Origin: 2-01-FULL-49-22 sp036507655
GTDB lineage: Bacteria > Patescibacteriota > Saccharimonadia > Saccharimonadales > UBA10212
Reading direction: 5' to 3'
Assembly: GCA_036507655.1 (NCBI GenBank)
Contig: DATCIS010000019.1
Span: forward strand, 1 to 64,000
Length of the DNA stretch: 64,000 nucleotides
Made by a program: the position numbers and the translations under genes. The number at the start of each line of letters is the position of its first letter. Position 1 is the first letter of the stretch. Shown here in pieces: positions 51,896 through 60,218 of the stretch. Under the pieces are notes generated by a model. That model had not been told where the DNA came from. It ran no database searches and was given only the letters and a program-made list of their open reading frames with translations.

Positions 51896-53212
51896 ATGGA
51901 TGAGATTGAGCTTCTTAAGAACGCTCAAGAAGTTCTGAAACAAAACGACAGGAGAAAGTGGACAGTGCCGGCTGGCGATCTATACCCTCATCAATGGTTG
52001 TGGGACAGCTGTTTTATTGCCATTGGATTGAGGCATCTGGACGTTGAGCGTGCCCAGACAGAGCTTATAAGCTTGCTGCGTGGCCAGTGGAACAACGGTA
52101 TGCTCCCCAATATTATTTTCTCAGAAGGCGAGGAACACCGCCGCCACCGCGAGCTCTGGCGCAGTTATGTCAGTCCTTATGCCCCGCCCAAAATCGCCAC
52201 CTCGGGTATAACCCAGCCGCCCATGTTGGCCGAAGCTGTAGTGCAAATCGGCCAAAAGCTCGCTCAGCCGGAAAGACGCAGCTGGTACCGCCAAATGTAC
52301 CCCTACCTGCTCAATTATCATCGATGGCTTTATGCCGACCGCGACCCGCATGGCGAAGGCTTAATAATCTTACTGCACCCCTACGAATGCGGCATGGACA
52401 ACTCGCCGCCCTGGATTAGTGAACTTCGTAAACACAGTATGCCCTGGTGGATAAGCTTAATCGAGAGATTGCGCCTGGATGGCATCGTCAATTTTGTCAG
52501 ACGAGATACGCGCCACGTACCGCCTGGTCAGCGTATGAGCAATATCGAGGCCATGGCTTATTGGGCGGCGGTCCATCGGCTAAGACGTAAGGCTTATAAC
52601 TCTGAAGCTTTGCTTTCGCGTTCGCTCTTCGCGGTCGAAGATTTAGGGTTTAACTGTATCCTAATCCGAGCCAACACTCGTCTGCAGACAATCGCTAGGG
52701 ATATCGGTCATAAAATACCAGAGGGCTTAGCCCGAAAGATGCAAAAAACCGAGGCCGCCTTAGAGCAGTTATGGGATGAGAACAGCGGCCAATATTACAG
52801 CCGCAGTTTTGTCAGCCATAAATTGATAGAAGAACCGACAATTGCCACATTGTTACCTCTTTATGCCGGTAGTATTACAAATGAGCGGGCTGAGCATTTG
52901 TATAAGGCGTTAAGATCTAAGGAGCACTTCGCACTAAAATGGCCGGTACCGAGCGTGCCGTACGACTCCGGCTTTTTTGAGCCGCTCAAATATTGGCAAG
53001 GACCGACATGGGTAAATACTAACTGGCTGATAATCGATGGTTTAAAACGTTACGGTTTTGAGACCGAAGCCAAAAACTTGCAAGATAGGACTCTTCGATT
53101 AGTGGCCAGGGGTGGGTTGAACGAATATTTCAACCCGTTCAACGGTCAGGCCGCTGGTGCCGAAAAATTCTCATGGACTGCCGCTCTTACTATAGATTTA
53201 CTTAAGAACTAG
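51896..53212 (+). CDS. GH63-like (alpha/alpha)6 glycosidase
   Basis: 438 residues, no signal peptide. LYPHQWLWDSCFIAIGLRHLD and LLRGQWNNGMLPNIIF match the clan of GH63 mannosyl/glucosylglycerate hydrolases and glucosidases, and the PSVPYDSGFFEPLKYWQGPTWVNTNWLI segment matches the second half of the active site. It probably cleaves an alpha-glucoside such as a compatible solute or a glycogen-like oligosaccharide in the cytoplasm. It stands alone on the plus strand behind a repeat-filled 5' region with a weak TATATC box 8 bases before the start. Confidence 0.85.
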   Translation: MDEIELLKNAQEVLKQNDRRKWTVPAGDLYPHQWLWDSCFIAIGLRHLDVERAQTELISLLRGQWNNGMLPNIIFSEGEEHRRHRELWRSYVSPYAPPKIATSGITQPPMLAEAVVQIGQKLAQPERRSWYRQMYPYLLNYHRWLYADRDPHGEGLIILLHPYECGMDNSPPWISELRKHSMPWWISLIERLRLDGIVNFVRRDTRHVPPGQRMSNIEAMAYWAAVHRLRRKAYNSEALLSRSLFAVEDLGFNCILIRANTRLQTIARDIGHKIPEGLARKMQKTEAALEQLWDENSGQYYSRSFVSHKLIEEPTIATLLPLYAGSITNERAEHLYKALRSKEHFALKWPVPSVPYDSGFFEPLKYWQGPTWVNTNWLIIDGLKRYGFETEAKNLQDRTLRLVARGGLNEYFNPFNGQAAGAEKFSWTAALTIDLLKN

Positions 53213-53229
53213 CTTTACCGGAGCTCTAT

Positions 53230-54294
53230 TTATTCGTCATCCATATTGGGGCGCTCAAGCAACATCGGGTCTACACCGGAGCTGGTTTCAGCGATTTTTA
53301 CGACATCTTTATCTATTTTGCCCAACTCTTTATAAGTGGCGTTATAATGCCCAACGGTCGTACTCAAACTACCGCCAAGTTTTTGCATATAGACATTGTG
53401 AGCAACAAGATGCCTGCTCAGTTGCTCGATATTTCTGCGAATTCTTTCGGTATCTTGATGGATTTCTAGCGACCGAAGACCTTGGACTATGATTTGCAAC
53501 ATGGCCGCCAATGTGCTGGGCCCGACGATGGTGACTTTCTTCTCAGAGGCGGCATAGTGCATCAGGTTACGGCCGCTTACACCCCCAAGACCGACTTTAT
53601 TAGCCAGTAAATCATAGTAAATCGCCTCGCTCGGAATAAACATCAAAGCCTGGTCCAAAGTATTTTTGTTTTGCTTGATATATTTGGACGTTTCGTCTAT
53701 GCGCTTTTTTAAATCCTCTTTGAAAGCTTTTTCAAGAGCCGGACGATCCTCAGCCCTAGCTTCAACTAAGCGATTATAGTTCTCTAGGGAAAATTTACTG
53801 TCGATCGGCAACAACTTGTCGTCCAGCTTGATAATAGCGTCAACTATCAGACCTTCGGCGAGCTTGTATTGAAGCTGGAATGTTCCGGGGGGGAGCATAT
53901 CCTTTAAGATCTGCTCCAGATAGTATTCACCCAGGACTCCGCGCTGTTTGGGGTTTTGTAGGACATTTTGTAGAGTCTTAAGCTCGGCCGCTACGTCGCC
54001 AACGCTCTTATTTGTTCTGTCCAGTTCTGTAAGTTTTTGAGTTACCTCGGTAATTATTTTGGCGCTGGCTTGGAACTGAGCAGCCATCTGTTTATTACTG
54101 GTGCCGAGCTGTTCTGTTAGTTGTTTTTGCAAGCCTTGTTGCAGCGCGCCCATAGACTTAGTTAGCTCAACCATATCGGCCTTTAAAAGTAGTGCTGAGT
54201 CGGACTTCGAATTTTTCGGACGACTTAGCTGCCAAAAAATAAAGCCAGCTAGCACCAAACACAAAACTCCCAAAATAATAATAGCCGCGACCAT
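53230..54294 (-). CDS. rmuC: RmuC-family DNA recombination protein
   Basis: 354 residues from MVAAIIILGVLCLVLAGFIFWQL. This start is chosen because GAGGGG lies 6 bases upstream, and it places a membrane helix (2-22) at the N-terminus. A coiled coil (about 40-110) leads to the nuclease-like RmuC domain with GVLGEYYLEQILKDMLP, PIDSKFSLENYNRLVEA and AIYYDLLANKVG. It limits DNA rearrangements at repeats. A hairpin lies just upstream. Confidence 0.93.
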   Translation of the reverse strand: MVAAIIILGVLCLVLAGFIFWQLSRPKNSKSDSALLLKADMVELTKSMGALQQGLQKQLTEQLGTSNKQMAAQFQASAKIITEVTQKLTELDRTNKSVGDVAAELKTLQNVLQNPKQRGVLGEYYLEQILKDMLPPGTFQLQYKLAEGLIVDAIIKLDDKLLPIDSKFSLENYNRLVEARAEDRPALEKAFKEDLKKRIDETSKYIKQNKNTLDQALMFIPSEAIYYDLLANKVGLGGVSGRNLMHYAASEKKVTIVGPSTLAAMLQIIVQGLRSLEIHQDTERIRRNIEQLSRHLVAHNVYMQKLGGSLSTTVGHYNATYKELGKIDKDVVKIAETSSGVDPMLLERPNMDDE

Positions 54295-54321
54295 AACGCT
54301 ACCCCTCTTTAAATTTATGGA

Positions 54322-54350
54322 CAAAGAAGCGGCGATCAACCGCTTCTTTG
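54322..54350. terminator. Strong hairpin upstream of rmuC
   Basis: CAAAGAAGCGG pairs with CCGCTTCTTTG over 11 bp with a 7-base loop. TTTT follows on the plus strand; on the minus strand it ends the short transcription unit of the 34-codon gene and precedes the rmuC ribosome-binding site. It could work in both directions or as an attenuator. Confidence 0.65.
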
Positions 54351-54418
54351 TTTTAGAGGGCTTGTCCTTTTCGATAGCTTTTGGCGAAAGTGCACTTTCT
54401 TAAAACATCTACGTGTTC

Positions 54419-54523
54419 TTAAGCAACTTCTACTTCGAGACAATTTTTCCAAGTACCCGCACCTTCTAGCAGTTTTACCGGCAGGGATCTCATGAAATGC
54501 GATATGCCATACATATACCCCAT
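54419..54523 (-). CDS. Candidate 34-residue small protein
   Basis: The frame starts MGYMYGISHFMRSLPVKLLE and ends GAGTWKNCLEVEVA before TAA. It has no low complexity. A perfect TATAAT (54543-54538, minus) lies 14 bases upstream, and a strong hairpin follows 70 bases downstream. The composition looks protein-like and mixed. No family is recognised. The alternatives are a chance frame in a small RNA gene or a degraded gene. Confidence 0.4.
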   Translation of the reverse strand: MGYMYGISHFMRSLPVKLLEGAGTWKNCLEVEVA

Positions 54524-54588
54524 CTGGTGTAAATCTAATTATACTCCCAGCGTTAAAAAAACTTGAAGTATTTATGACAATAGCAAGA

Positions 54589-55320
54589 CTAATCTATAGC
54601 GATACGGGTAAGGAGGAACATAGAAAGAGCGCCCATAATTGTTAGGCCAATTGTCAGGCGGGAAGAATTTTTGCTATGCGCCTGCGGTAAGATGTCGCTG
54701 GCGCCGATATATAGTAAAAAGCCGGCAAAAAACCCCAGATAAACCGCCAACACAGCTCCCGAGAGCGAAAAAAGTAAACTGCTTAGGCCGCCCATAATCG
54801 GCATCACCGCGGCTATCGCCAGCATTTTTTTAGCCCGGGATGGTTTGTTTTGGTGGTAAAGCATAACGTTGGTGGTGTTAAAACCATCGGCGAAGCGGTG
54901 GCCAATGACGGCAATTGCTACTGCTGCACCGACCGCAGTGCTAACTTGGAAGCCGATGCCTATACTCAGACCGTCTAGAAAGCTGTGTCCTGACAAAGCC
55001 ACTGCCCCTGCAACACCGACAAAAGGATGCCGGTGCGGACCGTATTTTTCTTCGCTGCCATGGTGAATCAAGATAAGTTTTTCGATTACGTGAAATAGCA
55101 GAAAACCGCTGACCAAGGTTATCATTGGCCAAATAGGGTCAAGGTTTTCTGAGAAGCTAATCTCGAAAATCTCGGGTAGTAAGTTAAATGCCACCAACCC
55201 TAAAATCAAGCCGGCGGTAAAACCGAAGGCCAGGTGCAGCCTGCGTCGCCCGCGGATAGCAATAAACCCACCCAGCAATGCTGCCAAGGCAGCCGCCAGG
55301 GTTAGGAGGAACAACACCAT
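54589..55320 (-). CDS. ZIP-family metal transporter
   Basis: 243 residues with about eight helices. HSFLDGLSIGIGFQ and IGHRFADGFNTTNVML carry the metal-site His, Asp and Asn residues of helices IV and V. A cytoplasmic HHGSEEKYGPHRHP loop is His-rich. It imports zinc or iron. TAGAAT lies 6 bases before the ATG. It diverges from a Fur-family gene across 68 bases, a typical regulator-target pair. Confidence 0.9.
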   Translation of the reverse strand: MVLFLLTLAAALAALLGGFIAIRGRRRLHLAFGFTAGLILGLVAFNLLPEIFEISFSENLDPIWPMITLVSGFLLFHVIEKLILIHHGSEEKYGPHRHPFVGVAGAVALSGHSFLDGLSIGIGFQVSTAVGAAVAIAVIGHRFADGFNTTNVMLYHQNKPSRAKKMLAIAAVMPIMGGLSSLLFSLSGAVLAVYLGFFAGFLLYIGASDILPQAHSKNSSRLTIGLTIMGALSMFLLTRIAID

Positions 55321-55347
55321 GAGTTTATTCTATATTCCGAACTCTAG

Positions 55348-55359
55348 AATTTGCAAATT
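55348..55359. promoter_or_regulatory. Candidate Fur/Zur operator between zip and fur
   Basis: AATTTGCAAATT is a perfect 12-bp palindrome centred in the 68-base divergent gap. It covers the -35 hexamer (TTGCAA, 55351-55356) of the fur gene, with TATAAT at 55373-55378, and lies about 16 bases upstream of the zip -10. It could control both genes, but it does not match the classic Fur box closely. Confidence 0.45.
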
Positions 55360-55388
55360 TGTCGCAATTTTTTATAATTTTGCTATAG

Positions 55389-55811
55389 ATGCACTACAAA
55401 ACGTTGCGGGCACTACTGAAGAAAAACGGTTCGAGCCTTACCAAGCCGCGTAAGGTTGTTTTTGATTTACTTTTCAACCAAAAACCACAGACTATGCAGG
55501 TCTTAATCGGTCGGGCTAAAGATAGGGTGGACCGAGCCAGCGTTTATAGAGCTATGGAGTTGTTTGAGAAGCTGGGAATTGTCAACCGCTTAAATATCGG
55601 CTGGAAATACAAGTTCGAGTTATCTGATGTCTTCCAAGAACACCACCATCATTTCCACTGTACCAACTGCGGTACAACGTTCAGTCTTGAGCCAAACTCG
55701 ATGCTTGAGACAATGATAGATACAGTAGCTGCCAAATCCGGTCACTCGCCACGAGGCCACCAGCTAGAGGTTTACGGATTATGCGCCGATTGCCAACGTC
55801 GGACCGCCTAA
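55389..55811 (+). CDS. Fur-family metal-responsive regulator
   Basis: 140 residues. The winged helix with LTKPRKVVFDLLF and DRASVYRAMELFEKLGIVNRL binds DNA. The HHHHFHCTNC segment and Cys91, Cys94, Cys132 and Cys135 form the structural zinc site. Its divergence from a ZIP transporter gene makes a zinc-sensing Zur role as likely as iron. TATAAT ends 10 bases before the ATG, with no Shine-Dalgarno site. Confidence 0.92.
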   Translation: MHYKTLRALLKKNGSSLTKPRKVVFDLLFNQKPQTMQVLIGRAKDRVDRASVYRAMELFEKLGIVNRLNIGWKYKFELSDVFQEHHHHFHCTNCGTTFSLEPNSMLETMIDTVAAKSGHSPRGHQLEVYGLCADCQRRTA

Positions 55812-55822
55812 CTTTTTGATCA

Positions 55823-55913
55823 TTTTTTCCGGATGAGCAGCCCGACAAAATGTATTCCATTTTGCCGGTGCGATGAGAAACCGCGAAGGGGTTTCTCATA
55901 AGGCCGGAGGCCG
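55823..55913. repeat. Two-stem-loop repeat, copy A
   Basis: It abuts the MFS gene stop. Stem 1 pairs CAAAATG (55846-55852) with CATTTTG (55858-55864). Stem 2 pairs ATGAGAAACC (55873-55882) with GGTTTCTCAT (55890-55899). Copy B shares most bases, copies C and D share the core. Confidence 0.85.
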
Positions 55914-57359
55914 TTAACCCATTGACATGGCTTCTTTGGCGTCAACTTTTCTGTTTTTGACTACCAAGAACACAACAACCGCGGCCGCCAAAGCCAGCCC
56001 AATACCTACTTGAAGTCCTGCTATATAACCATGTACTTGAGCCCCCGCCCTAGGCCCACCAGCGGCAACTTCGGCAGTAATCGTCGAGAAGGCCACGGCT
56101 GATAGGATCGCCAGCCCGATTGCCCCACCGACCTGCTGCGAAGTGTTAAGGATACCCGACGCTAAGCCGGAGAAGTGTTTAGGCACTCCGGAAGTAGCCG
56201 CCAGTGTTCCTGATACGAACGTCAGGCCCATGCCGACTGCCGCTGTAGCAAGTCCCGGGAAGACATTATGCCAATAGTCTCCATCGATTTTCATTGTCCG
56301 GCTGATAACAAATAGGCCGACTGCCAGTACCACTGGCCCTAGATTCATCGGCGGTTTGTAGCCGATTTTGGCAACCAGATTAGCAACTATTCCTGACACA
56401 ACCGCGATTATGAACGTTACGGGCAAGAAACTAACGCCGGTTTTTACCGGCGAATAGCCAAGGACGGTCTGGATGTAGAGTGTCAGGAAAAAAAACATCG
56501 AAAACATCGTGCAGGAAATTACTAAAAATGCCGAATTGGCCCCAGACAAGTTACGTATTTTAAAAATCCTCAACGGCATCAAGGGCTGCTTAGCACGTTG
56601 TTCATTGAATACGAATAGTGTCAGTAGCGCCAAGCCAGCCACGATGAAGGCCCAAACAGTTACTGAATCCCAGCCATTACTTGGTGCTTTAGAAAGTCCG
56701 TAAACCAACGACATCAGACCGCCGGTAGCCAGAGTAGCACCGGGCAAATCCAGTTTGAGTTTCTTATGCTCTTCGCCGATATGCTTCGGCAGCAAATAGA
56801 AAGCCGTAAAGACTACCGCAATTCCAACCGGCACATTGACGAAGAAGTTCCAGCGCCAATCCAGGTATTGTGTCAGTACACCGCCTAATAGCACCCCAGC
56901 GGCCGCCCCACCGGATGCCACTGCTGCCCAAACGCCCATGGCGGTATTACGCTCCTTCCCCTCTTTGAACTCAGCTAAGACGATAGAAAGGGCTGCCGGT
57001 GACATGATGGCACCACCCAGACCCTGAGCCGCTCGGGCTATGATGAGCTGAGTATCAGTCTGAGCCAACCCAGCGAGAAGAGACATGAGGGTAAAAAAGA
57101 CCACGCCGGACATAAAGATCAAACGGCGGCCGTAAAGGTCGGCCGCCCGGCCGCCCAAAAGAAGGAAGCCGCCGAAAGTTAAGGTATAAGCTGTTATTAC
57201 CCACTGCAGGTTATTGCCAGCAAAGTGTAAGTCTCGAGCTATAGAAGGTAGCGCTACGTTGACTATGGCAATGTCCAACACCACCATGAACTGTGCTACC
57301 GCAAGTAAAGCCAGGATGGCCCATTTATTTTCTGAATGCTTAGTAATAGCTTTAACCAA
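55914..57359 (-). CDS. DHA2-family MFS drug exporter
   Basis: 481 residues with 14 predicted helices, EmrB/QacA type. The N-terminal WAILALLAVAQFMVVLDIAIVNVALPSIARDL contains motif D1, and GRRLIFMSGVVFF motif A. It starts at TTG with GGGAGG 9 bases upstream. It uses the proton gradient to expel hydrophobic compounds. It diverges from the NDH-2 gene across 127 bases. Confidence 0.93.
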   Translation of the reverse strand: MVKAITKHSENKWAILALLAVAQFMVVLDIAIVNVALPSIARDLHFAGNNLQWVITAYTLTFGGFLLLGGRAADLYGRRLIFMSGVVFFTLMSLLAGLAQTDTQLIIARAAQGLGGAIMSPAALSIVLAEFKEGKERNTAMGVWAAVASGGAAAGVLLGGVLTQYLDWRWNFFVNVPVGIAVVFTAFYLLPKHIGEEHKKLKLDLPGATLATGGLMSLVYGLSKAPSNGWDSVTVWAFIVAGLALLTLFVFNEQRAKQPLMPLRIFKIRNLSGANSAFLVISCTMFSMFFFLTLYIQTVLGYSPVKTGVSFLPVTFIIAVVSGIVANLVAKIGYKPPMNLGPVVLAVGLFVISRTMKIDGDYWHNVFPGLATAAVGMGLTFVSGTLAATSGVPKHFSGLASGILNTSQQVGGAIGLAILSAVAFSTITAEVAAGGPRAGAQVHGYIAGLQVGIGLALAAAVVVFLVVKNRKVDAKEAMSMG

Positions 57360-57449
57360 AACAGCACCTCCCTCTTTTATTGGCTTATTGGAGTTTATTA
57401 TAAAGCAAAGCCAATCAATGCTTGTAAAACATATTGTAAGCGGCTGTGG

Positions 57450-57478
57450 ATGACAAGCTTACGCCCCTCAGTTACACT
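57450..57478 (+). promoter_or_regulatory. Promoter of the NDH-2 operon
   Basis: ATGACA (57450-57455), a 17-base spacer and TACACT (57473-57478) end 8 bases before the ATG. A second -10-like TATACT overlaps but is too close to the start codon. Confidence 0.55.
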
Positions 57479-57486
57479 TATACTAA

Positions 57487-58671
57487 ATGGCATCCGAGAA
57501 GCAGAAAGTCCTTATTTTAGGCGGCGGGTTCGGCGGAGTTAAGACCGCGCTGGAGCTGGCTAACCATCCTCATTTTGCGGTGACCCTGATGTCAGACCAG
57601 CTGAATTTCCGTTACTATCCCGCGCTATACCAGGCTGCCACCGGCGGTAGCCCGGTAGCGTCATCAATACCCCTTTCAGAGATTTTTGCCGGCAAAAACG
57701 TCCGGATAGTCCAAGACAGCGCTAAAAAGCTTGATAGGCATAGCAAACAAATCCACTGCAAATCCGGCAAAATCTACGGCTATGATGTTCTTGTGGTAGC
57801 CCTGGGGGTAATTACCAACTATTTTGGGATTAAGGGATTAAAGGAGTATTCCTTCGGCATTAAAACCCTGGAAGATGCCCAAGAATTGCGCGACCACCTG
57901 CATAAACTCTTGATGGCTGAAGGCCAGCCGGACCTCAACTATGTAATCATCGGCGGCGGCCCGACCGGCGTCGAGTTGGCGGGCGTTCTGCCGGCCTATA
58001 TCAAACACATTATGCAGAGGCATAAATTTCCCGCCAAAGCTATTCATGTTGAGCTAGTGGAGGCCGAACCGTATCTGGTACCGAGGATGCCGCGGCCTTA
58101 TTCCATCGCTATCCAAAAACGGTTGCACCGCCTTGGCGTAAAGCTTCATTTGCACCAAAAAGTCGAGGCTGAAACCGCTGACAGACTGACGGTTAGCGGC
58201 CGCAGCATTGTTAGCCATACGGTCGTTTGGACGGCCGGTGTCACCAACCATCCCTTCCTAGCGGCTAATAAATTCAGCTTCAGTGAACAAGCCAAAGTTT
58301 TAGTTAACGAGTTGCTGCAGGCGGAAGAAGACATTTACGTTATCGGCGACAATGCCGACACCATATATTCGGGCATGGCGCAGACGGCTCTTTACGACGG
58401 TAAGTTCGTGGCTGAAAATTTTAAACGCCTGGCGAGGGGTAAACACCCTTGGCCGTATAAGCCCCGCAAACCGGTTTACGTCACTCCCGTCGGCCAACAT
58501 TGGGCAGCGGTGCAATGGGGTAATCTGCAGATTTACGGCTGGTTGGGGTGGGTGCTGCGGCGGGTAGCCGATTTTGTCGGCTATCACGACCTGCAGCCAT
58601 GGTGGTCGGCTTACAAGCACTGGGAAGCCGAAAATCAGAGCGGCGAAACCTGCAAAACATGTAGAGGTTAA
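57487..58671 (+). CDS. ndh: Type II NADH dehydrogenase
   Basis: 394 residues. FAD-binding LILGGGFGGVKTALEL (12-17 GGGFGG) and a second dinucleotide fold near 157 (VIIGGGPTGVELAGVLP) are followed by VWTAGVTNHPF and the EDIYVIGDNAD FAD motif. The C-terminal amphipathic part (YGWLGWVLRRVADFVGYHDL) binds the membrane. It passes electrons from NADH to quinone without pumping. It ends with CKTC (389-392), an uncommon vicinal Cys pair. It is 5 bases upstream of the RnfD-reductase fusion, so co-transcribed. Confidence 0.93.
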   Translation: MASEKQKVLILGGGFGGVKTALELANHPHFAVTLMSDQLNFRYYPALYQAATGGSPVASSIPLSEIFAGKNVRIVQDSAKKLDRHSKQIHCKSGKIYGYDVLVVALGVITNYFGIKGLKEYSFGIKTLEDAQELRDHLHKLLMAEGQPDLNYVIIGGGPTGVELAGVLPAYIKHIMQRHKFPAKAIHVELVEAEPYLVPRMPRPYSIAIQKRLHRLGVKLHLHQKVEAETADRLTVSGRSIVSHTVVWTAGVTNHPFLAANKFSFSEQAKVLVNELLQAEEDIYVIGDNADTIYSGMAQTALYDGKFVAENFKRLARGKHPWPYKPRKPVYVTPVGQHWAAVQWGNLQIYGWLGWVLRRVADFVGYHDLQPWWSAYKHWEAENQSGETCKTCRG

Positions 58672-58676
58672 AGCCT

Positions 58677-60218
58677 ATGGACGCCAAAAAACTGATTTTT
58701 AAAGGACAACGGGCACTCGATTTAGTTGATGGACGGCTGGATCGACTAACGTCATATCGGCTGGTGCTGTACTCGCTGCTGGCTTTTGTGGCCTGGGGAA
58801 TACTGGGTGGTTTGATGGGCGAGATCGCCTTTGAATGGCACCAGGTTTTAGCTTCAACCGCCTTTTTGGCGGTCGTTTGCGTCACCGTCAACTACATAGC
58901 TTCTGAGCTACTCAATATCCCGCGCAACAAAGAATCCGACTATATAACCGCTTTGATACTGGCTCTGATTTTAATGCCAGCCCAAGAACCTAATGATTAC
59001 CTGATTTTGGCTGCAGCCGGTTCAGCCGCGATGCTGTCAAAGTACGTTCTGGTTTACGGCCAGCGGCATATTTTTAACCCGGCGGCAGCCGGCGCGTTCA
59101 CGGTAGCTCTGCTATTTGATTATTTCCCGGCCTGGTGGATTGGGACGGCTTTTCTGGTACCGCTGGTCTTTATTGCCGGACAGCTGATTTTGCGCAAGAT
59201 GAAGCGTTATTTAATGGTCAGCGTTTTTATGAGCATCTATTTAGGTTACCTGGTTATTAATTTCTTTCTTAAAGACCAGGCCGGCGATCTGCTAAATATT
59301 GTCTGGGTCGGGCTGACTGCTACGCCAGTACTCTTCTTTGCCTACATTATGCTGACCGAGCCATCTTCTTCTCCGCATAAGCCGAAGCAAATGCTGGCCT
59401 ACGCCACTCTCGTGGGAGTACTTTACTCGGTCAGCGATTGGCACTTCGCACCCGAAGAAGCCCTGCTTCTTGGCAATCTGTTCGCTTTTATCATGGCGCC
59501 CAATCGCCGTTTTGAGCTAGCGCTCAAACAAAAGAAAAAAGAGGCTAAAGATATCTACAGCTACATATTTAGTGGTAAAAAGAATTTACGGTTTGCTGCC
59601 GGCCAATATATGGAGTGGACACTACCGATGGTTAAGGCCGATACCCGCGGCAACCGGCGTTATTTTACTGTTTCTTCAGCGCCAACCGAAGATTATCTGA
59701 TGTTTACCACCAAAGAACCAGAGAAGCGCAGCAGTTTTAAAGCCGGGCTGGAGAAACTGCAAGAGGGCGATAAGATGCTGGCCTACCAGCTCGAAGGCTC
59801 GTTTGTATTACCAAAGCACACTAGCCAAAAGTTGGCTTTTTTGGCCGGCGGCATCGGTGTTACGCCATTTCGCAGTATCATTAAATACCTCCTCGACAGC
59901 CGGCAAAAGCGCGACATCACACTGCTATATTCAGCCAACAGCGCCGATGAGTTCGCTTTTACCGACTTATTTCAACAATCACTACAAGCTGGCATCACAA
60001 CGCATTACGCGCTCAGCGGTGAGGCACCCGATAATTGGCTTGGTTTCAAAGGCCCGGTAGATGCCGCAATGATAAAGACCGCAGTTCCCGATTACAAAGA
60101 GCGTGTTTTCTACATATCCGGACCGTACGGTTTCGTTACCGGGTTACGGCAAACCCTGCTTAAAATGGGTTTGCCTCGCCAAAAAATCATTTCTGACTAC
60201 TTCCCGGGTTACGGCTAG
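58677..60218 (+). CDS. RnfD/NqrB-like membrane domain fused to a ferredoxin-NADP reductase-type module
   Basis: 513 residues. About eight helices fill residues 30-285, with HIFNPAAAGAF (131-141) matching the FNPA motif of RnfD/NqrB and GLTATP (212-217) where those proteins carry flavin. A cytoplasmic reductase follows: FAD-binding RRYFTVSSAP (327-336), NAD-binding GGIGVTPF (391-398) and YISGPYGFV (479-487). No iron-sulfur motif is present. It probably moves electrons from NAD(P)H through bound flavins to an acceptor in or outside the membrane. It is in an operon with NDH-2 and convergent with ApbE. Confidence 0.85.
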   Translation: MDAKKLIFKGQRALDLVDGRLDRLTSYRLVLYSLLAFVAWGILGGLMGEIAFEWHQVLASTAFLAVVCVTVNYIASELLNIPRNKESDYITALILALILMPAQEPNDYLILAAAGSAAMLSKYVLVYGQRHIFNPAAAGAFTVALLFDYFPAWWIGTAFLVPLVFIAGQLILRKMKRYLMVSVFMSIYLGYLVINFFLKDQAGDLLNIVWVGLTATPVLFFAYIMLTEPSSSPHKPKQMLAYATLVGVLYSVSDWHFAPEEALLLGNLFAFIMAPNRRFELALKQKKKEAKDIYSYIFSGKKNLRFAAGQYMEWTLPMVKADTRGNRRYFTVSSAPTEDYLMFTTKEPEKRSSFKAGLEKLQEGDKMLAYQLEGSFVLPKHTSQKLAFLAGGIGVTPFRSIIKYLLDSRQKRDITLLYSANSADEFAFTDLFQQSLQAGITTHYALSGEAPDNWLGFKGPVDAAMIKTAVPDYKERVFYISGPYGFVTGLRQTLLKMGLPRQKIISDYFPGYG

